64,000 bases of DNA, taken from the NCBI RefSeq assembly GCF_025989125.1, contig NZ_JAPDNR010000001.1:4824087-4888086 (forward strand). The letters are read 5' to 3'. Source of the DNA: Chitinophaga nivalis (GTDB lineage: Bacteria > Bacteroidota > Bacteroidia > Chitinophagales > Chitinophagaceae). Every line of letters begins with the position of its first letter. The stretch's first letter is position 1. A model generated the notes under the pieces. It made no database searches. It worked only from the letters and a program-made list of their open reading frames with translations, and was not told the origin of the DNA. Made by a program: the position numbers and the translations under genes. Below, piece after piece: positions 8,489 to 17,590 of the stretch.

Positions 8489-8905
8489 TCACTTATTGGG
8501 TTTGGTAGGATCAGTGCAAAATTCCGGGCAAGGTACCCCACCATCCAGGATGGCAGCGCGGGACATTGACTTGGCCACGTTATTGCCGGCACCAGCTGGT
8601 GTAGCTGCCGGAAGAATATCATTTCCGTGCTCATCTACCGCTACCAACACCATCTTTTTCTCTTTTATACCATCACCGTCCGTATCAATCTTTAAACCGT
8701 AGTAAATTCTTAACCCAATGCAATCAGGATGACTTAACAGCTGCATAACTTTTTCTTTACCGAAGTAGATCGCTCTTACCGGCTGTTTCATCGACTTTTG
8801 CTGGGCGTGAGAACGTGCATTGTCCTCATCGTGGTTTTTGCAGAGTAATTGCATCTCATCCAGGGAAATAAAATCTCCGGATTCAGCATTCAAATGTTTG
8901 CTCAT
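8489..8905 (-). CDS. Small cytoplasmic protein of unknown function
   Basis: 138 residues from the ATG at 8905 (MSKHLNAESGDFIS); the frame is open to 8950, but that extension looks non-native. No signal peptide or membrane helix. Recognisable stretches are IYFGKEKVMQLLSHPDCIGL, an Asp-rich loop DTDGDGIKEKK like a calcium-binding turn, MVLVAVDEHGNDIL, and a C-terminal CPEFC pair. The gene ends 19 bases before the start of the polytopic membrane protein gene. I do not recognise a named family. Confidence 0.7.
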   Translation of the reverse strand: MSKHLNAESGDFISLDEMQLLCKNHDEDNARSHAQQKSMKQPVRAIYFGKEKVMQLLSHPDCIGLRIYYGLKIDTDGDGIKEKKMVLVAVDEHGNDILPAATPAGAGNNVAKSMSRAAILDGGVPCPEFCTDPTKPNK

Positions 8906-8956
8906 AGTGGGTAGTTTTAGTTTGGCGGTAAAATTATTATAAAAACTCACGTGTAC

Positions 8957-9041
8957 AATCGCCCTTAATATATACTAGCAGACTGCTACTATACAGCATC
9001 CATGGTTGAAACCCAGTATGCTACCGGTTTTCAGGGCGATT
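8957..9041 (+). ncRNA. Candidate structured RNA (multi-branch fold)
   Basis: AATCGCCCT (8957-8965) pairs perfectly with AGGGCGATT (9033-9041) to close 67 bases. Inside are two smaller inverted repeats: TAGCA/TGCTA (8976-8980 with 8984-8988) and AGCAT/ATGCT (8995-8999 with 9018-9022). A terminator-like hairpin follows 45 bases later. The layout resembles a three-way junction leader or a short sRNA, but either strand could be transcribed and no exact promoter box was found. It could also be a protein-binding site. Confidence 0.25.
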
Positions 9042-9085
9042 TAAAGTAACGTAAAAAGTTTGGTTTTCCGTACGCACCGCCCAAA

Positions 9086-9114
9086 AATGCGTATAAATAC
9101 GCATTCCTTTTTTT
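9086..9114 (+). terminator. Terminator-like hairpin with T-tract inside a spacer
   Basis: AATGCGTA (9086-9093), loop TAAA, TACGCATT (9098-9105), then CC and seven Ts (9108-9114). No gene precedes it on this strand within the spacer, so it would end a small RNA or act as an attenuator before the gene at 9330. Five As on the other side make a weak minus-strand terminator also possible. Confidence 0.45.
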
Positions 9115-9329
9115 CAGTTCTCTAACGCTTGTCCACATGAAGAAACTTTCTAAACTTTGTGGCATCAGCTGAAAATTATTTAAACTGTCACTGCAGGGCA
9201 AAGCAATTTGGCCTTTCTACCAATGTTTGTTTCATGCGCTAGTATTATGCAGAGGTGGGATGCCGTCTTGATAAGGCAGCTTACTGATTTAAGCTCGTTA
9301 ACCATTTTTTTCTTTTAAAAAGTTAAATT

Positions 9330-10241
9330 ATGAGTTACCTGTTAATTGGAAACATCTCTGCGCTTATTTGTGAAGACTGTATTGAACCATTGGCCAATGC
9401 AAGAATCCGGGTGTATTTGCCGGATACTTCCCCCCAGGCAGCTACCCGCAAGACAACAAAAGTAACACCGGACCATATGCGTCCACTGTTTGCACAGGAG
9501 GTGCTGATGAAAGCAGAAAGATTACTCGTGGAAGGCAAACTGGATGATAAAGGTAATTTCAGTCTGGTATGGGAAAACAATAATACGGATACCGCCGCTT
9601 TGGAACTGGACCTATGTCTCGATGAAATGCCTGGCAAAAATGGTAACATACAATCCCGCAACTATCACCTGAGCCTGTTGCAGCCGCATTGGAAGAATAA
9701 TGGCAACGGATATGTAGGGGCCTATGCTTACCTGATCCCGGCAGATGTATGGCGTAAAATATGTGGCAATGCCGGCGCCTGGGTCATCACCGGAACTGTG
9801 CGGCATTCGTTGAAACCGGGAGGACAATCCCATTTGAAAGTAGAAGCCTATAACGCTATATCAGGCAAACTGATAGGGCAGACCATCACCAATGAATCCG
9901 GAAAATATACCCTCCACTTTTCCCGGCGCGACCTCTACAAAGGTACGCTGGAGCCCATGAGGCCAGGGAAGATGAACAGAGGTCCGGATGTTTATTTTAA
10001 GGTTTACCGGAATGAACAATTGTTATGGTCCGAAACAGAACATGATGCTGCTGTACCAGAACGGCAGGACCTGCCGCCCTGCAGTTGCCTGAACATTAAA
10101 TATAAATCCTCCGTTGTGAAGAGGGCCAACCTGTGGCTTAATGACATGATCACGCTTAGGGGAATCCGCAAAAAACACCGTGATCAGTACAGGTTTGGTT
10201 ATAACGCCCGGCTTATTGTGAAAGATTTTCCTTTTGTTTGA
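9330..10241 (+). CDS. Protein of unknown function with transthyretin-like beta domains
   Basis: 303 residues from the ATG at 9330, no signal peptide. The N-terminal half begins LIGNISALICEDCIEPLANA, with two Cys and the look of a carboxypeptidase-regulatory (transthyretin-like) repeat: a beta strand, then VRVYLPD-like and a KGNFSLVWENNN strand. A second repeat is seen at about residues 155-215 (ITGTVRHSL ... LIGQTITNESGKYTLHFSRRDL). The tail contains LPPCSCLNIKYKSS and a basic end. Such domains in Bacteroidota usually sit in secreted or surface proteins, but no export signal is visible here. A terminator follows directly. Confidence 0.65.
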   Translation: MSYLLIGNISALICEDCIEPLANARIRVYLPDTSPQAATRKTTKVTPDHMRPLFAQEVLMKAERLLVEGKLDDKGNFSLVWENNNTDTAALELDLCLDEMPGKNGNIQSRNYHLSLLQPHWKNNGNGYVGAYAYLIPADVWRKICGNAGAWVITGTVRHSLKPGGQSHLKVEAYNAISGKLIGQTITNESGKYTLHFSRRDLYKGTLEPMRPGKMNRGPDVYFKVYRNEQLLWSETEHDAAVPERQDLPPCSCLNIKYKSSVVKRANLWLNDMITLRGIRKKHRDQYRFGYNARLIVKDFPFV

Positions 10242-10261
10242 GAGCCTGTAAAGGTAGATGT

Positions 10262-10294
10262 AGCAGCTATCATTCCCCGGATAGCTGCTTTTTT
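10262..10294 (+). terminator. Rho-independent terminator after the gene at 9330
   Basis: AGCAGCTATC (10262-10271) pairs with GATAGCTGCT (10280-10289) around an 8-base loop, followed by a run of Ts to 10294. Confidence 0.85.
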
Positions 10295-10301
10295 ATGTCC
10301 T

Positions 10302-11201
10302 CTAAAACCTGGGATGGAAGCGGTGTAAGGTGTCCCGCAGGTATTCCCGGTCCAGGTGCGTGTAGATTTCCGTAGTCGTTATACTTTCATGTCCCAGCAT
10401 TTCCTGTACGGCCCGCAGGTCGGCGCCGCCTTCTACCAGGTGCGTGGCAAAGGAATGCCGGAAAGTATGGGGAGATACATTTTTCGCAATGCCCGCCAGT
10501 TTGGTCAGCTCCTTGATGACGAGGAAAATCATGACCCTGCTCAGCGCACCGCCCCGGCGATTCAGAAACAACGTGTCTTCTTCTCCGTATTTCACGGGCA
10601 GGTCTATACGAACATGCCGCCGGTAAATATCAATCTGCTGCATGGCATCCCGGCCAATGGGTACCATTCTTTCCTTGTTGCCTTTCCCGATCACCCGGAT
10701 AAAGCCCACATCAAAATGGAGCTGGGTAATCTGAAGACTGGTGATTTCACTGACCCGCAACCCGCAGCTGTACATCGTTTCCAGGATGGCTTTATTACGA
10801 TGCCCTTCCGGTGTATCCAGTTTTATCTGGGCAATGATCTTTTCGATTTCCTCAAAAGTCAGTACATCCGGTAGCTTACGCAATGTGCGGGGAGCTTCCA
10901 GCAACTGGGTCGGATCTTCCTTCGCCATATCTTCCAGCAAGAGGAATTTATAAAATGCTTTCAGCCCGGATATCGTCCGCGCCTGGGAGGTCGCTGTCAT
11001 GCCCAGTTTCGCAATCCATTGCACGCAACCCTGCAGGTCTTCCAGTGTAACATCCTGCGGCCGCAACTTGTCTTTTCCCTGCGAGAGCAGGTATTGTTCC
11101 AGTTTTTCCACATCCCGCACATATGCCTCCACAGAATGATCCGACATCGAGCGCTCTAATCTTAAATAACCTTTAAATAGTTTCCGGAATGATTCCCACA
11201 T
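10302..11201 (-). CDS. xerD: Tyrosine recombinase XerD
   Basis: 299 residues from the ATG at 11201 (MWESFRKLFKGYLRLERS); another ATG three codons upstream at 11210 is equally possible. Numbered from 11210, the catalytic set is complete: Arg152 (SCGLRVSE), Lys176 (GKGNKERMVP), His248 and Arg251 (HTFRHSFATHL), His274 (MLGHESI) and nucleophile Tyr283 (EIYTHL). The N-terminal SAM-like DNA-binding domain precedes it. With a XerC partner it resolves chromosome dimers at dif during division. The length is normal for XerD rather than an integrase, and no mobile-element genes lie nearby. It diverges from pyruvate carboxylase. Confidence 0.92.
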   Translation of the reverse strand: MWESFRKLFKGYLRLERSMSDHSVEAYVRDVEKLEQYLLSQGKDKLRPQDVTLEDLQGCVQWIAKLGMTATSQARTISGLKAFYKFLLLEDMAKEDPTQLLEAPRTLRKLPDVLTFEEIEKIIAQIKLDTPEGHRNKAILETMYSCGLRVSEITSLQITQLHFDVGFIRVIGKGNKERMVPIGRDAMQQIDIYRRHVRIDLPVKYGEEDTLFLNRRGGALSRVMIFLVIKELTKLAGIAKNVSPHTFRHSFATHLVEGGADLRAVQEMLGHESITTTEIYTHLDREYLRDTLHRFHPRF

Positions 11202-11252
11202 AACTGGCAAGTTAAAAGTTTTGCCCTATTTTTAATAAAACAACCTCAATTT

Positions 11253-14200
11253 ATGTCAGACCTACCATTGATACCGTTAAAAAAGATCAGGAAATTATTA
11301 GTAGCCAACAGAGGGGAAATTGCGGTACGTGTGCTGCGCGCAGCAGCCGAATTACGTATTCGTACGGTCGCTGTTTTTACCTACGAAGACAGGTACTCCC
11401 TGCACCGCTACAAAGCGGATGAAGCCTATCAGATCGGTAAAGATGACGACCCCCTGAAACCATATCTGGACATAGAAGGTATCATCCATCTTGCCAAATC
11501 CCAGGAAATTGATGCGATCCATCCCGGTTACGGCTTTTTAAGTGAAAATGTACAGTTTGCCCGCCGTTGCGGGGAAGAAGGAATCATTTTCGTAGGTCCG
11601 TCACCGGAAGTCATGGCGCAGCTGGGCGATAAGGTAGCTGCAAAAGTTATTGCCCGGGAAGCCGGCGTTCCCCTCATTGAAGACAGCCGCTTACCCCTGA
11701 CAGACGTGGCCACCGTGGTGGCCGAATCCAAACGTATAGGTTTCCCCGTTATGCTGAAAGCTGCCGCTGGTGGCGGTGGAAGAGGTATGCGTATGGTACA
11801 TCGCGAAGAAGACCTGGAACGCTCCTTCCTGGAAGCCCGCAACGAAGCAGGTAAAGCCTTCGGAGATGATACCATCTTCATAGAAAAATTCATAGAAGAA
11901 CCCAAACATATTGAAGTACAGTTGATGGGCGACAACTATGGTAATATTATTCACCTGTATGAACGGGACTGCTCTGTGCAGCGCCGTTTCCAGAAGGTGG
12001 TGGAAATAGCCCCTTCGCCCGACCTGCCGGAAGCAACCCGGGAGCAGTTGTATCATTATGCCCTGCTGCTGGCCCGCAAAGTAAACTTTAACAACGTGGG
12101 TACGGTAGAATTCCTGGTAGACCGCGAACACCGGATCTATTTTATTGAAGTGAATCCCCGTATTCAGGTAGAACATACCGTAACGGAAGAAGTAACCGGG
12201 ATTGATATTGTACGATCGCAGATATTGATCGCCGCCGGGCACCGGTTGGCTGACCCGGAGATTTTCCTGAAAGGACAGGAGGATGTGCACCTCAACGGGG
12301 TAGCTATTCAATGCCGTATTACCACAGAAGACCCGCAGAACAACTTCAAACCGGACTACGGTACCGTGATTGCCTACCGCAATGCCGGCGGTTTTGGTAT
12401 CCGCCTGGATGAAGGGAGTACTTACAGCGGGGTAAATATTTCCCCTTTCTTTGATTCCATGCTGGTGAAGGTGACAGCCTGGGGGCGTACCCTGTCCGGC
12501 GCCTGCGCCCGGCTGCACCGTACGCTGCGGGAGTTCCGCATCCGGGGCGTTAAAACCAATATCGGTTTCCTGGAGAATGTGATCAACCACGATATTTTCC
12601 GGCGCGGCAACTGTACCGTTGGATTTATAGATAAACACCCAGAGCTGTTTGACCTTCCGCAGATACATGACCGCGCTACCAAAACCCTGATGTACCTCGC
12701 TGACGTAACCGTCAACGGACATCCGGATGTAAAGACAAAAGACCCGAACCGGTCTTTCCGGGTGCCGGTGGTACCCGCATTCGACCGGTTGCAGCCCTTT
12801 CCGGAAGGCACCAAAGACCTGCTGGAGAAAATGGGCCGCGAAGAATTCGCACAATGGTTGCGTAAAGAGAACACCATATATTTTACAGATACAACTTACC
12901 GGGATGCCCACCAAAGTCTGCTGGCCACCCGGGTACGTACCAAAGATATGATGGCGGTGGCCGAAGGGTATATCCGGCATAATCCGCAGCTGTTTTCCAT
13001 GGAGGTATGGGGTGGCGCTACCTTTGATGTGGCCATGCGCTTTTTACATGAATGCCCGTGGCGCCGGCTGCAGCAACTGCGGAAGGCGATGCCTAACGTA
13101 TTGCTGCAGATGTTGTTCCGGGGATCTAACGGCGTCGGCTACTCGGCGTATCCGGAAAACCTGCTGGCGAAGTTCATCGAGAAATCCTGGGAGAACGGGA
13201 TCGATGTATTCCGCATCTTCGACTCCCTGAACTGGGTGGAAGCGATGGCGCCCAGCATCCGTTTTGTACGGGAGCATACCAATGCACTGGCACAGGCGGC
13301 CATCAGCTATACCGGGGATGTCATGAAGCCTGCCGGTAATAAATATACCCTGCAGTATTATGTAGACCTGGCCAAGCGGCTGGAAGATGCCGGCGCACAT
13401 ATGCTGGCCGTGAAAGACATGGCAGGGTTGCTGAAACCACAGGCGGCAGAACTGCTGATCGGCACTTTACGCGGAGCGGTGCAGCTGCCTATTGTATTAC
13501 ATACCCATGATACCGCCGGTGTGCAGGCGGCTACCTATATGAAGGCCATTGAAGCGGGGGTGAATGTCGTGGATGGTTCGATTGCCGCTTTGAGCGGGCT
13601 GACGTCGCAACCCAATCTCAACTCCCTCATTGCCGTGCTGGAGGGACATCCCAGAAGTAAGGAGATGAACCTGCCGGCATTGAATGCCTATAGTAATTAC
13701 TGGGAGGATGTACGGGACTACTATTACCCGTTTGAATCCGACATGAAAGCCGGTACGGCGCAGGTATATGAAAACGAGATTCCGGGTGGGCAGTATTCCA
13801 ATTTACGCCAGCAGGCGGAGTCGCTGGGCCTGGGAGATAAACTGGAGCTGATTAAACGGAACTATACTGTGGTCAACCAGTTGTTTGGCGATATTGTAAA
13901 GGTAACGCCCAGTTCCAAGGTAGTGGGCGACATGGCTTTATTTATGACCAGCAACAATTTAACCGCGGCAGATATCCTGGATGAACAGCGTAACCTGGCT
14001 TTCCCGGCATCAGTGAAAGGGTTCTTCCGGGGCGAACTGGGTGTTCCCTACGGTGGATTTCCACCAGCGCTGCAGCGGATTGTACTGAAAGGAGAAGCAC
14101 CGCTGCCGGCCGGAATTGCGGAGCAATTGCCACCGGTGGATTTCGACGCGGATTTTGCGGCGTTCCAGACAAAGTATCCGTTGGCCGGGTTCCTGGATTA

Positions 14201-14717
14201 CCTCAGCTATCACATGTTCCCCAAAGTGTTTGAGGAGTATTATGAACATGCCCAGGTATACGGCAACGTGGAGGCGATTCCAACACCGGCTTTCTTTTAT
14301 GGGCTGAAACTGGGAGAAGAGATATTGGTAACCCTGGGCCAGGGAAAAACGATCATTGTCAAGTTGCAGTATATCCTGCCGGCAGATGACAGCGGTATGC
14401 GAACCGTCGTGTTTGAACTGAACGGGTATGCGCGGCGGGTACAAATCCGGGATCGCTCCGTTACCAGTTCGGCGCCGGTGAACAAAAAAGTGAGCGACCC
14501 GGCTATTGAAATCGGAGCACCCTTACAGGGGCGTTTATCCCGGCTACTGATTAAGTCGGGCGATCAGGTGTTAGCGAATGCCCCCCTCTTTATTATTGAG
14601 GCCATGAAGATGGAAACAACGGTAACGGCTACCCGAAATGGGAAAGTGAAATCGGTGCCTTTAGCAGAGGGAACGATGGTGCAACAGGATGATGTGGTGG
14701 TGGAGTGGCACGAATAG
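11253..14717 (+). CDS. pyc: Pyruvate carboxylase
   Basis: 1154 residues, full length for the single-chain enzyme. In order: biotin carboxylase domain (about 12-460) with the ATP-grasp glycine loop GGGGRGMR at 173-180 and EVNPRIQVEHTVTEE; carboxyltransferase domain beginning YFTDTTYRDAHQSLLATRV, with the metal ligands in HTHDTAG; PYC/OADA domain; and a C-terminal biotinyl domain with the attachment motif EAMKMET, Lys1119. It makes oxaloacetate from pyruvate, bicarbonate and ATP, refilling the TCA cycle and feeding gluconeogenesis. A single-gene unit: XerD diverges upstream and a 335-base spacer follows. Confidence 0.97.
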   Translation: MSDLPLIPLKKIRKLLVANRGEIAVRVLRAAAELRIRTVAVFTYEDRYSLHRYKADEAYQIGKDDDPLKPYLDIEGIIHLAKSQEIDAIHPGYGFLSENVQFARRCGEEGIIFVGPSPEVMAQLGDKVAAKVIAREAGVPLIEDSRLPLTDVATVVAESKRIGFPVMLKAAAGGGGRGMRMVHREEDLERSFLEARNEAGKAFGDDTIFIEKFIEEPKHIEVQLMGDNYGNIIHLYERDCSVQRRFQKVVEIAPSPDLPEATREQLYHYALLLARKVNFNNVGTVEFLVDREHRIYFIEVNPRIQVEHTVTEEVTGIDIVRSQILIAAGHRLADPEIFLKGQEDVHLNGVAIQCRITTEDPQNNFKPDYGTVIAYRNAGGFGIRLDEGSTYSGVNISPFFDSMLVKVTAWGRTLSGACARLHRTLREFRIRGVKTNIGFLENVINHDIFRRGNCTVGFIDKHPELFDLPQIHDRATKTLMYLADVTVNGHPDVKTKDPNRSFRVPVVPAFDRLQPFPEGTKDLLEKMGREEFAQWLRKENTIYFTDTTYRDAHQSLLATRVRTKDMMAVAEGYIRHNPQLFSMEVWGGATFDVAMRFLHECPWRRLQQLRKAMPNVLLQMLFRGSNGVGYSAYPENLLAKFIEKSWENGIDVFRIFDSLNWVEAMAPSIRFVREHTNALAQAAISYTGDVMKPAGNKYTLQYYVDLAKRLEDAGAHMLAVKDMAGLLKPQAAELLIGTLRGAVQLPIVLHTHDTAGVQAATYMKAIEAGVNVVDGSIAALSGLTSQPNLNSLIAVLEGHPRSKEMNLPALNAYSNYWEDVRDYYYPFESDMKAGTAQVYENEIPGGQYSNLRQQAESLGLGDKLELIKRNYTVVNQLFGDIVKVTPSSKVVGDMALFMTSNNLTAADILDEQRNLAFPASVKGFFRGELGVPYGGFPPALQRIVLKGEAPLPAGIAEQLPPVDFDADFAAFQTKYPLAGFLDYLSYHMFPKVFEEYYEHAQVYGNVEAIPTPAFFYGLKLGEEILVTLGQGKTIIVKLQYILPADDSGMRTVVFELNGYARRVQIRDRSVTSSAPVNKKVSDPAIEIGAPLQGRLSRLLIKSGDQVLANAPLFIIEAMKMETTVTATRNGKVKSVPLAEGTMVQQDDVVVEWHE

Positions 14718-15052
14718 GGCTTTATTGAAGTAAGGTATGCATCTATATAATACTATATGATGATAACCAGTTATTTATGATGATGTATTTTTTGCCTGTT
14801 TAGATACCCAAAACGCGCTTTTTTACCAGAAAAGACAACTGAAAAACCGAAAAAAAGCGATGAAAAAGAAGTGGAAATGAGCCGGTTGGGACGGGAGAGG
14901 TGTTTGTTTGCAGTCTGACTTTAGGTAAATGGTATTAAGGTATTATAAATGAGATGATTGTGTGGATTAAAATATCTTGTAAAAACAACAGGCATAAAAA
15001 AGGGTCCCGCAGTTGATGCGGGACCCTTTTTTGTAATATCTGTAATCGCTGA
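14718..15052. other. Spacer between pyc and ndk
   Basis: 335 bases between converging genes. Apart from the ndk terminator at 14996-15032 it is AT-rich and shows no open frame, repeat or RNA feature that I can support. No clear plus-strand terminator directly follows pyc. Confidence 0.6.
14996..15032 (-). terminator. Terminator for ndk, usable from both sides
   Basis: AGGGTCCCGC (15001-15010) pairs with GCGGGACCCT (15018-15027), extended by flanking A and T runs to a 15-bp stem. On the minus strand the hairpin ends in a T-tract, 20 bases past the ndk stop; the plus strand also has six Ts, so read-through from pyc could end here too. Confidence 0.85.
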
Positions 15053-15469
15053 TTAGAATTTTTCCAGACCACTGAAGAAGAAGTCGCCTTCGATAGCGGC
15101 ATTCTCATCAGAGTCGGAACCATGTACCGCGTTGCGGCCAATCGATTCTGCATATTTTTTACGGATGGTACCTTCTTCTGCGTTGGCAGGGTTGGTAGCA
15201 CCGATCAGTTTACGGAAGTCTTCCACAGCGTTGTCCTTTTCCAGGATAGCCGCTACGATATGACCGCTGCTCATGAATTCAACCAGTTCGCCATAGAACG
15301 GTCTTTCTTTGTGCACGGCATAAAACTCACCCGCTTTAGCAGAAGATAACTGGGTCATCTTCATCGCTACGATACGGAAACCTGCAGCATTGATCATGTC
15401 GAGAATGCCACCAATATGCCCATTTGCAACTGCATCGGGCTTGATCATAGTAAATGTTCTGTTGCTCAT
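15053..15469 (-). CDS. ndk: Nucleoside diphosphate kinase
   Basis: 138 residues, the usual length. It starts with the conserved TFTMIKPDAVANG and carries the active-site stretch RNAVHGSDSDENA with phospho-acceptor His116. Ndk passes phosphate from ATP to other NDPs to balance nucleotide pools. It is monocistronic with its own promoter box and terminator. Confidence 0.97.
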   Translation of the reverse strand: MSNRTFTMIKPDAVANGHIGGILDMINAAGFRIVAMKMTQLSSAKAGEFYAVHKERPFYGELVEFMSSGHIVAAILEKDNAVEDFRKLIGATNPANAEEGTIRKKYAESIGRNAVHGSDSDENAAIEGDFFFSGLEKF

Positions 15470-15501
15470 ATTTATTTAATTCCGAATTACAGATTAGGCC
15501 G

Positions 15502-15509
15502 CAAAAGTA
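15502..15509 (-). promoter_or_regulatory. Candidate -7 promoter box TACTTTTG for ndk
   Basis: The minus strand reads TACTTTTG, an exact TAnnTTTG match 32 bases before the ndk ATG. The same ten-base context (GCAAAAGTAA on the plus strand) recurs upstream of folP. Confidence 0.5.
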
Positions 15510-15634
15510 ATTACATTTTCTTTAGTGGTAAAAAATTTTGAAATTCTGCCTCAAATAAAGATCTTCGCACTTCGTTTTCTGTCATAATCATGATGTTGTG
15601 ACTGAATATCAACTCTTAACTTTACAGTTTTTGA

Positions 15635-16639
15635 ATGAAGTCGATCGAGGAAATTAAGCCTTTGCTGGAAAACCCCAAGAAAGTGGTTATTACAATGCAT
15701 CAGAAGCCGGATGCAGATGCGATGGGATCATCACTGGCGTTGTACCACTATCTTATACAGAAAGGACACGATGTAACTGTAATATCACCTACCAACTTTC
15801 CGGATTTTCTGAAATGGATGCCTGGCGCGGATGGCGTTATTGATTACGAATCATCTACGGATAAGGCGATGCAGGCATTGGAAGGGATTGAACTGCTGTT
15901 CTGCCTGGACTTTAACGCGTTATACCGCACAAAGAACCTGGCCCCGCATCTGGAACCGCTGCAATGCACCCGTGTGCTGATTGATCACCACCTGGAGCCC
16001 CAGCCGGTTTTTGACTATGGCGTAAGTGATACCGGTGCCAGTTCTACTGCCCAGCTGGTATACGAAACCATCTATAAACTGGGGGATGAAAAGTTGATCA
16101 ACCTGGAAATTGCCCAGTGTATTTATGCCGGTACCGTTACCGACACCGGTTCTTTCCGTTTTGCCTCTACCACAGCGCGTGTGCACCGGATGGTAGCCGA
16201 CCTGATGGACAGAGGTTTACGTCATGAGGTGATACATCAGGCGATCTATGATAACTTTCTGGAAAACCGGTTGCGTTTTCTGGGCCATAGCCTGTTGAAC
16301 CGCATGGAAGTATTCTATGAATTCAACACCGCTATGCTGGCGATTCCCTATTCCGACCTGAAACGGTTTGACCTGCAGACCGGCGACACCGAAGGACTGG
16401 TTAACTTCCTGTTATCCATACAGGGAATTAAAATGGCCGCTCTCATCATTGACCGTAATGTAGAGGTGAAGCTGTCGTTCCGCTCCAAAGGCGACTTTGA
16501 TGTAAACACCTTCGCCCGCAAGTATTTCGACGGGGGAGGACACTTCAACGCTTCCGGTGGCAGAAGTACCGATTCGCTGGAAAAAACCGTGAACCGGTTT
16601 ATTAAAGCCGTGGAAGAAAATGAAACAGCACTCCAATAA
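15635..16639 (+). CDS. DHH-family phosphoesterase (NrnA-like)
   Basis: 334 residues. The DHH domain shows all four metal motifs: HQKPDADAMGSS, LDFNA, LIDHHLEPQP and GTVTDTGSFRFAST. The DHHA1 domain ends in GGGHFNASGG. Members hydrolyse short RNA oligonucleotides (nano-RNA) and 3'-phosphoadenosine 5'-phosphate or cyclic-dinucleotide linear products. A c-di-AMP synthase gene is 2 kb downstream on the other strand, so linear pApA could be one substrate; that link is speculative. The FKBP gene follows after 31 bases, probably in the same operon. Confidence 0.92.
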   Translation: MKSIEEIKPLLENPKKVVITMHQKPDADAMGSSLALYHYLIQKGHDVTVISPTNFPDFLKWMPGADGVIDYESSTDKAMQALEGIELLFCLDFNALYRTKNLAPHLEPLQCTRVLIDHHLEPQPVFDYGVSDTGASSTAQLVYETIYKLGDEKLINLEIAQCIYAGTVTDTGSFRFASTTARVHRMVADLMDRGLRHEVIHQAIYDNFLENRLRFLGHSLLNRMEVFYEFNTAMLAIPYSDLKRFDLQTGDTEGLVNFLLSIQGIKMAALIIDRNVEVKLSFRSKGDFDVNTFARKYFDGGGHFNASGGRSTDSLEKTVNRFIKAVEENETALQ

Positions 16640-16670
16640 CTAAAGTATTTCAACCTACTAATACAATCAA

Positions 16671-17549
16671 ATGAAAAGAAAAAATCAGTTATTAGTTGCA
16701 GCTTTAGGCTTACTGATAGCCAGCTGCGGTACAGGTGTTAAAAAAACACCGGGCGGTATTGAGTATATCGTTCACAAATCCGGCAGCGGTGCACAACTGA
16801 AGCTGGGAGATACTGCCCTGATGAATGTGACCCAGCGTATCAACGACTCGCTGCTGGGCGAATCCCGTAAAATTGTAGGTGGTCCTATCCCTATTGTGAT
16901 TTCAAAACCTACGAGCAAATTCGATCTGATGGAAGGTTTTGCTTTGCTCCACGAAGGTGACAGCGCTACTTTCTTCATTCCATGGGATTCCTTACCAGCC
17001 CAGGAGCGTCCTCCTTTTGGTAAAAAAGGTGACAAGATCAAGATTACTTTCGCTGTAGAAGGTACTTTCTCTGCTTCTACCCAGAAAGGTAAAGACGAAA
17101 AAGAAATCAAATCTTACCTGGAGAAAAACAAAATCAAAGCTACTCCTAACGCAGAAGGTGTATACATCGCAGTTAATCAGGAAGGTACCGGCGCTACTCC
17201 TAATCCGGGAGATACCGTTTATGTACACTACACTGGTAAACTGACCAGCGGTAAAGTATTCGATTCCAGCCAGGATTCTACTATGCGTCCGGGTATGCCT
17301 TTAGAGCCTATCAAATTCCCTATCGGCCGTGGTTTCGTTATCAAAGGCTGGGATGCTGGTTTGAGCGGTCTGAAAAAAGGTTCCAAAGCTACTTTGGTAA
17401 TTCCTTCTACTTTGGCTTACGGTTTACAGGGTAGCCCTCCGGCAATTCCTGGTAACTCTATCCTGGTATTCGACGTTGAACTGGTAGACATTAAAGCCGG
17501 TAAAGCGGAAGCACCAGCTCCTGCTGCAGCTCCAATACCAACTAAATAA
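16671..17549 (+). CDS. FKBP-type peptidyl-prolyl isomerase lipoprotein with two FKBP domains
   Basis: 292 residues. A lipobox (LLIASCGTG, Cys at 20) shows a lipoprotein signal. The C-terminal FKBP domain (about 165-275) is complete, with VYVHYTGKLTSGKVFDSS, GRGFVIKGWDAGLSGLKKG and IPSTLAYGLQG. The N-terminal half (about 28-135) follows the same strand order (GGIEYIVHKSGSG, LGDTALMNV, LMEGFALLHEGD) but lacks the aromatic active-site pattern, so it is a degenerate second FKBP fold. It probably helps to fold envelope proteins. A Pro/Ala-rich tail ends the protein. The codon choice differs from its neighbours, with many CT-ending codons typical of a highly expressed gene. Confidence 0.9.
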   Translation: MKRKNQLLVAALGLLIASCGTGVKKTPGGIEYIVHKSGSGAQLKLGDTALMNVTQRINDSLLGESRKIVGGPIPIVISKPTSKFDLMEGFALLHEGDSATFFIPWDSLPAQERPPFGKKGDKIKITFAVEGTFSASTQKGKDEKEIKSYLEKNKIKATPNAEGVYIAVNQEGTGATPNPGDTVYVHYTGKLTSGKVFDSSQDSTMRPGMPLEPIKFPIGRGFVIKGWDAGLSGLKKGSKATLVIPSTLAYGLQGSPPAIPGNSILVFDVELVDIKAGKAEAPAPAAAPIPTK

Positions 17550-17590
17550 GTAAAATAGCCGGCAGCTTATCGCCGCTGACAATAGTTATC

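Larger units (their letters stand above)
8906..9329. other. Gene-free divergent spacer with RNA-like inverted repeats
   Basis: 424 bases between divergent genes, with no open frame of note. It contains the nested inverted repeats at 8957-9041 and the terminator-like hairpin at 9086-9114 listed separately. 9115-9329 shows nothing further beyond AT-rich sequence before the start at 9330. Confidence 0.6.

Noticed and set aside
10302..11210. XerD as phage or element integrase
   Set aside because: Length and catalytic spacing fit housekeeping XerD; no att repeats, excisionase or phage genes are near.
11691..12980. 429-codon open frame on the minus strand within pyc
   Set aside because: It is an antisense shadow of a strongly conserved enzyme; no signal for a start and the product has no recognisable domain.
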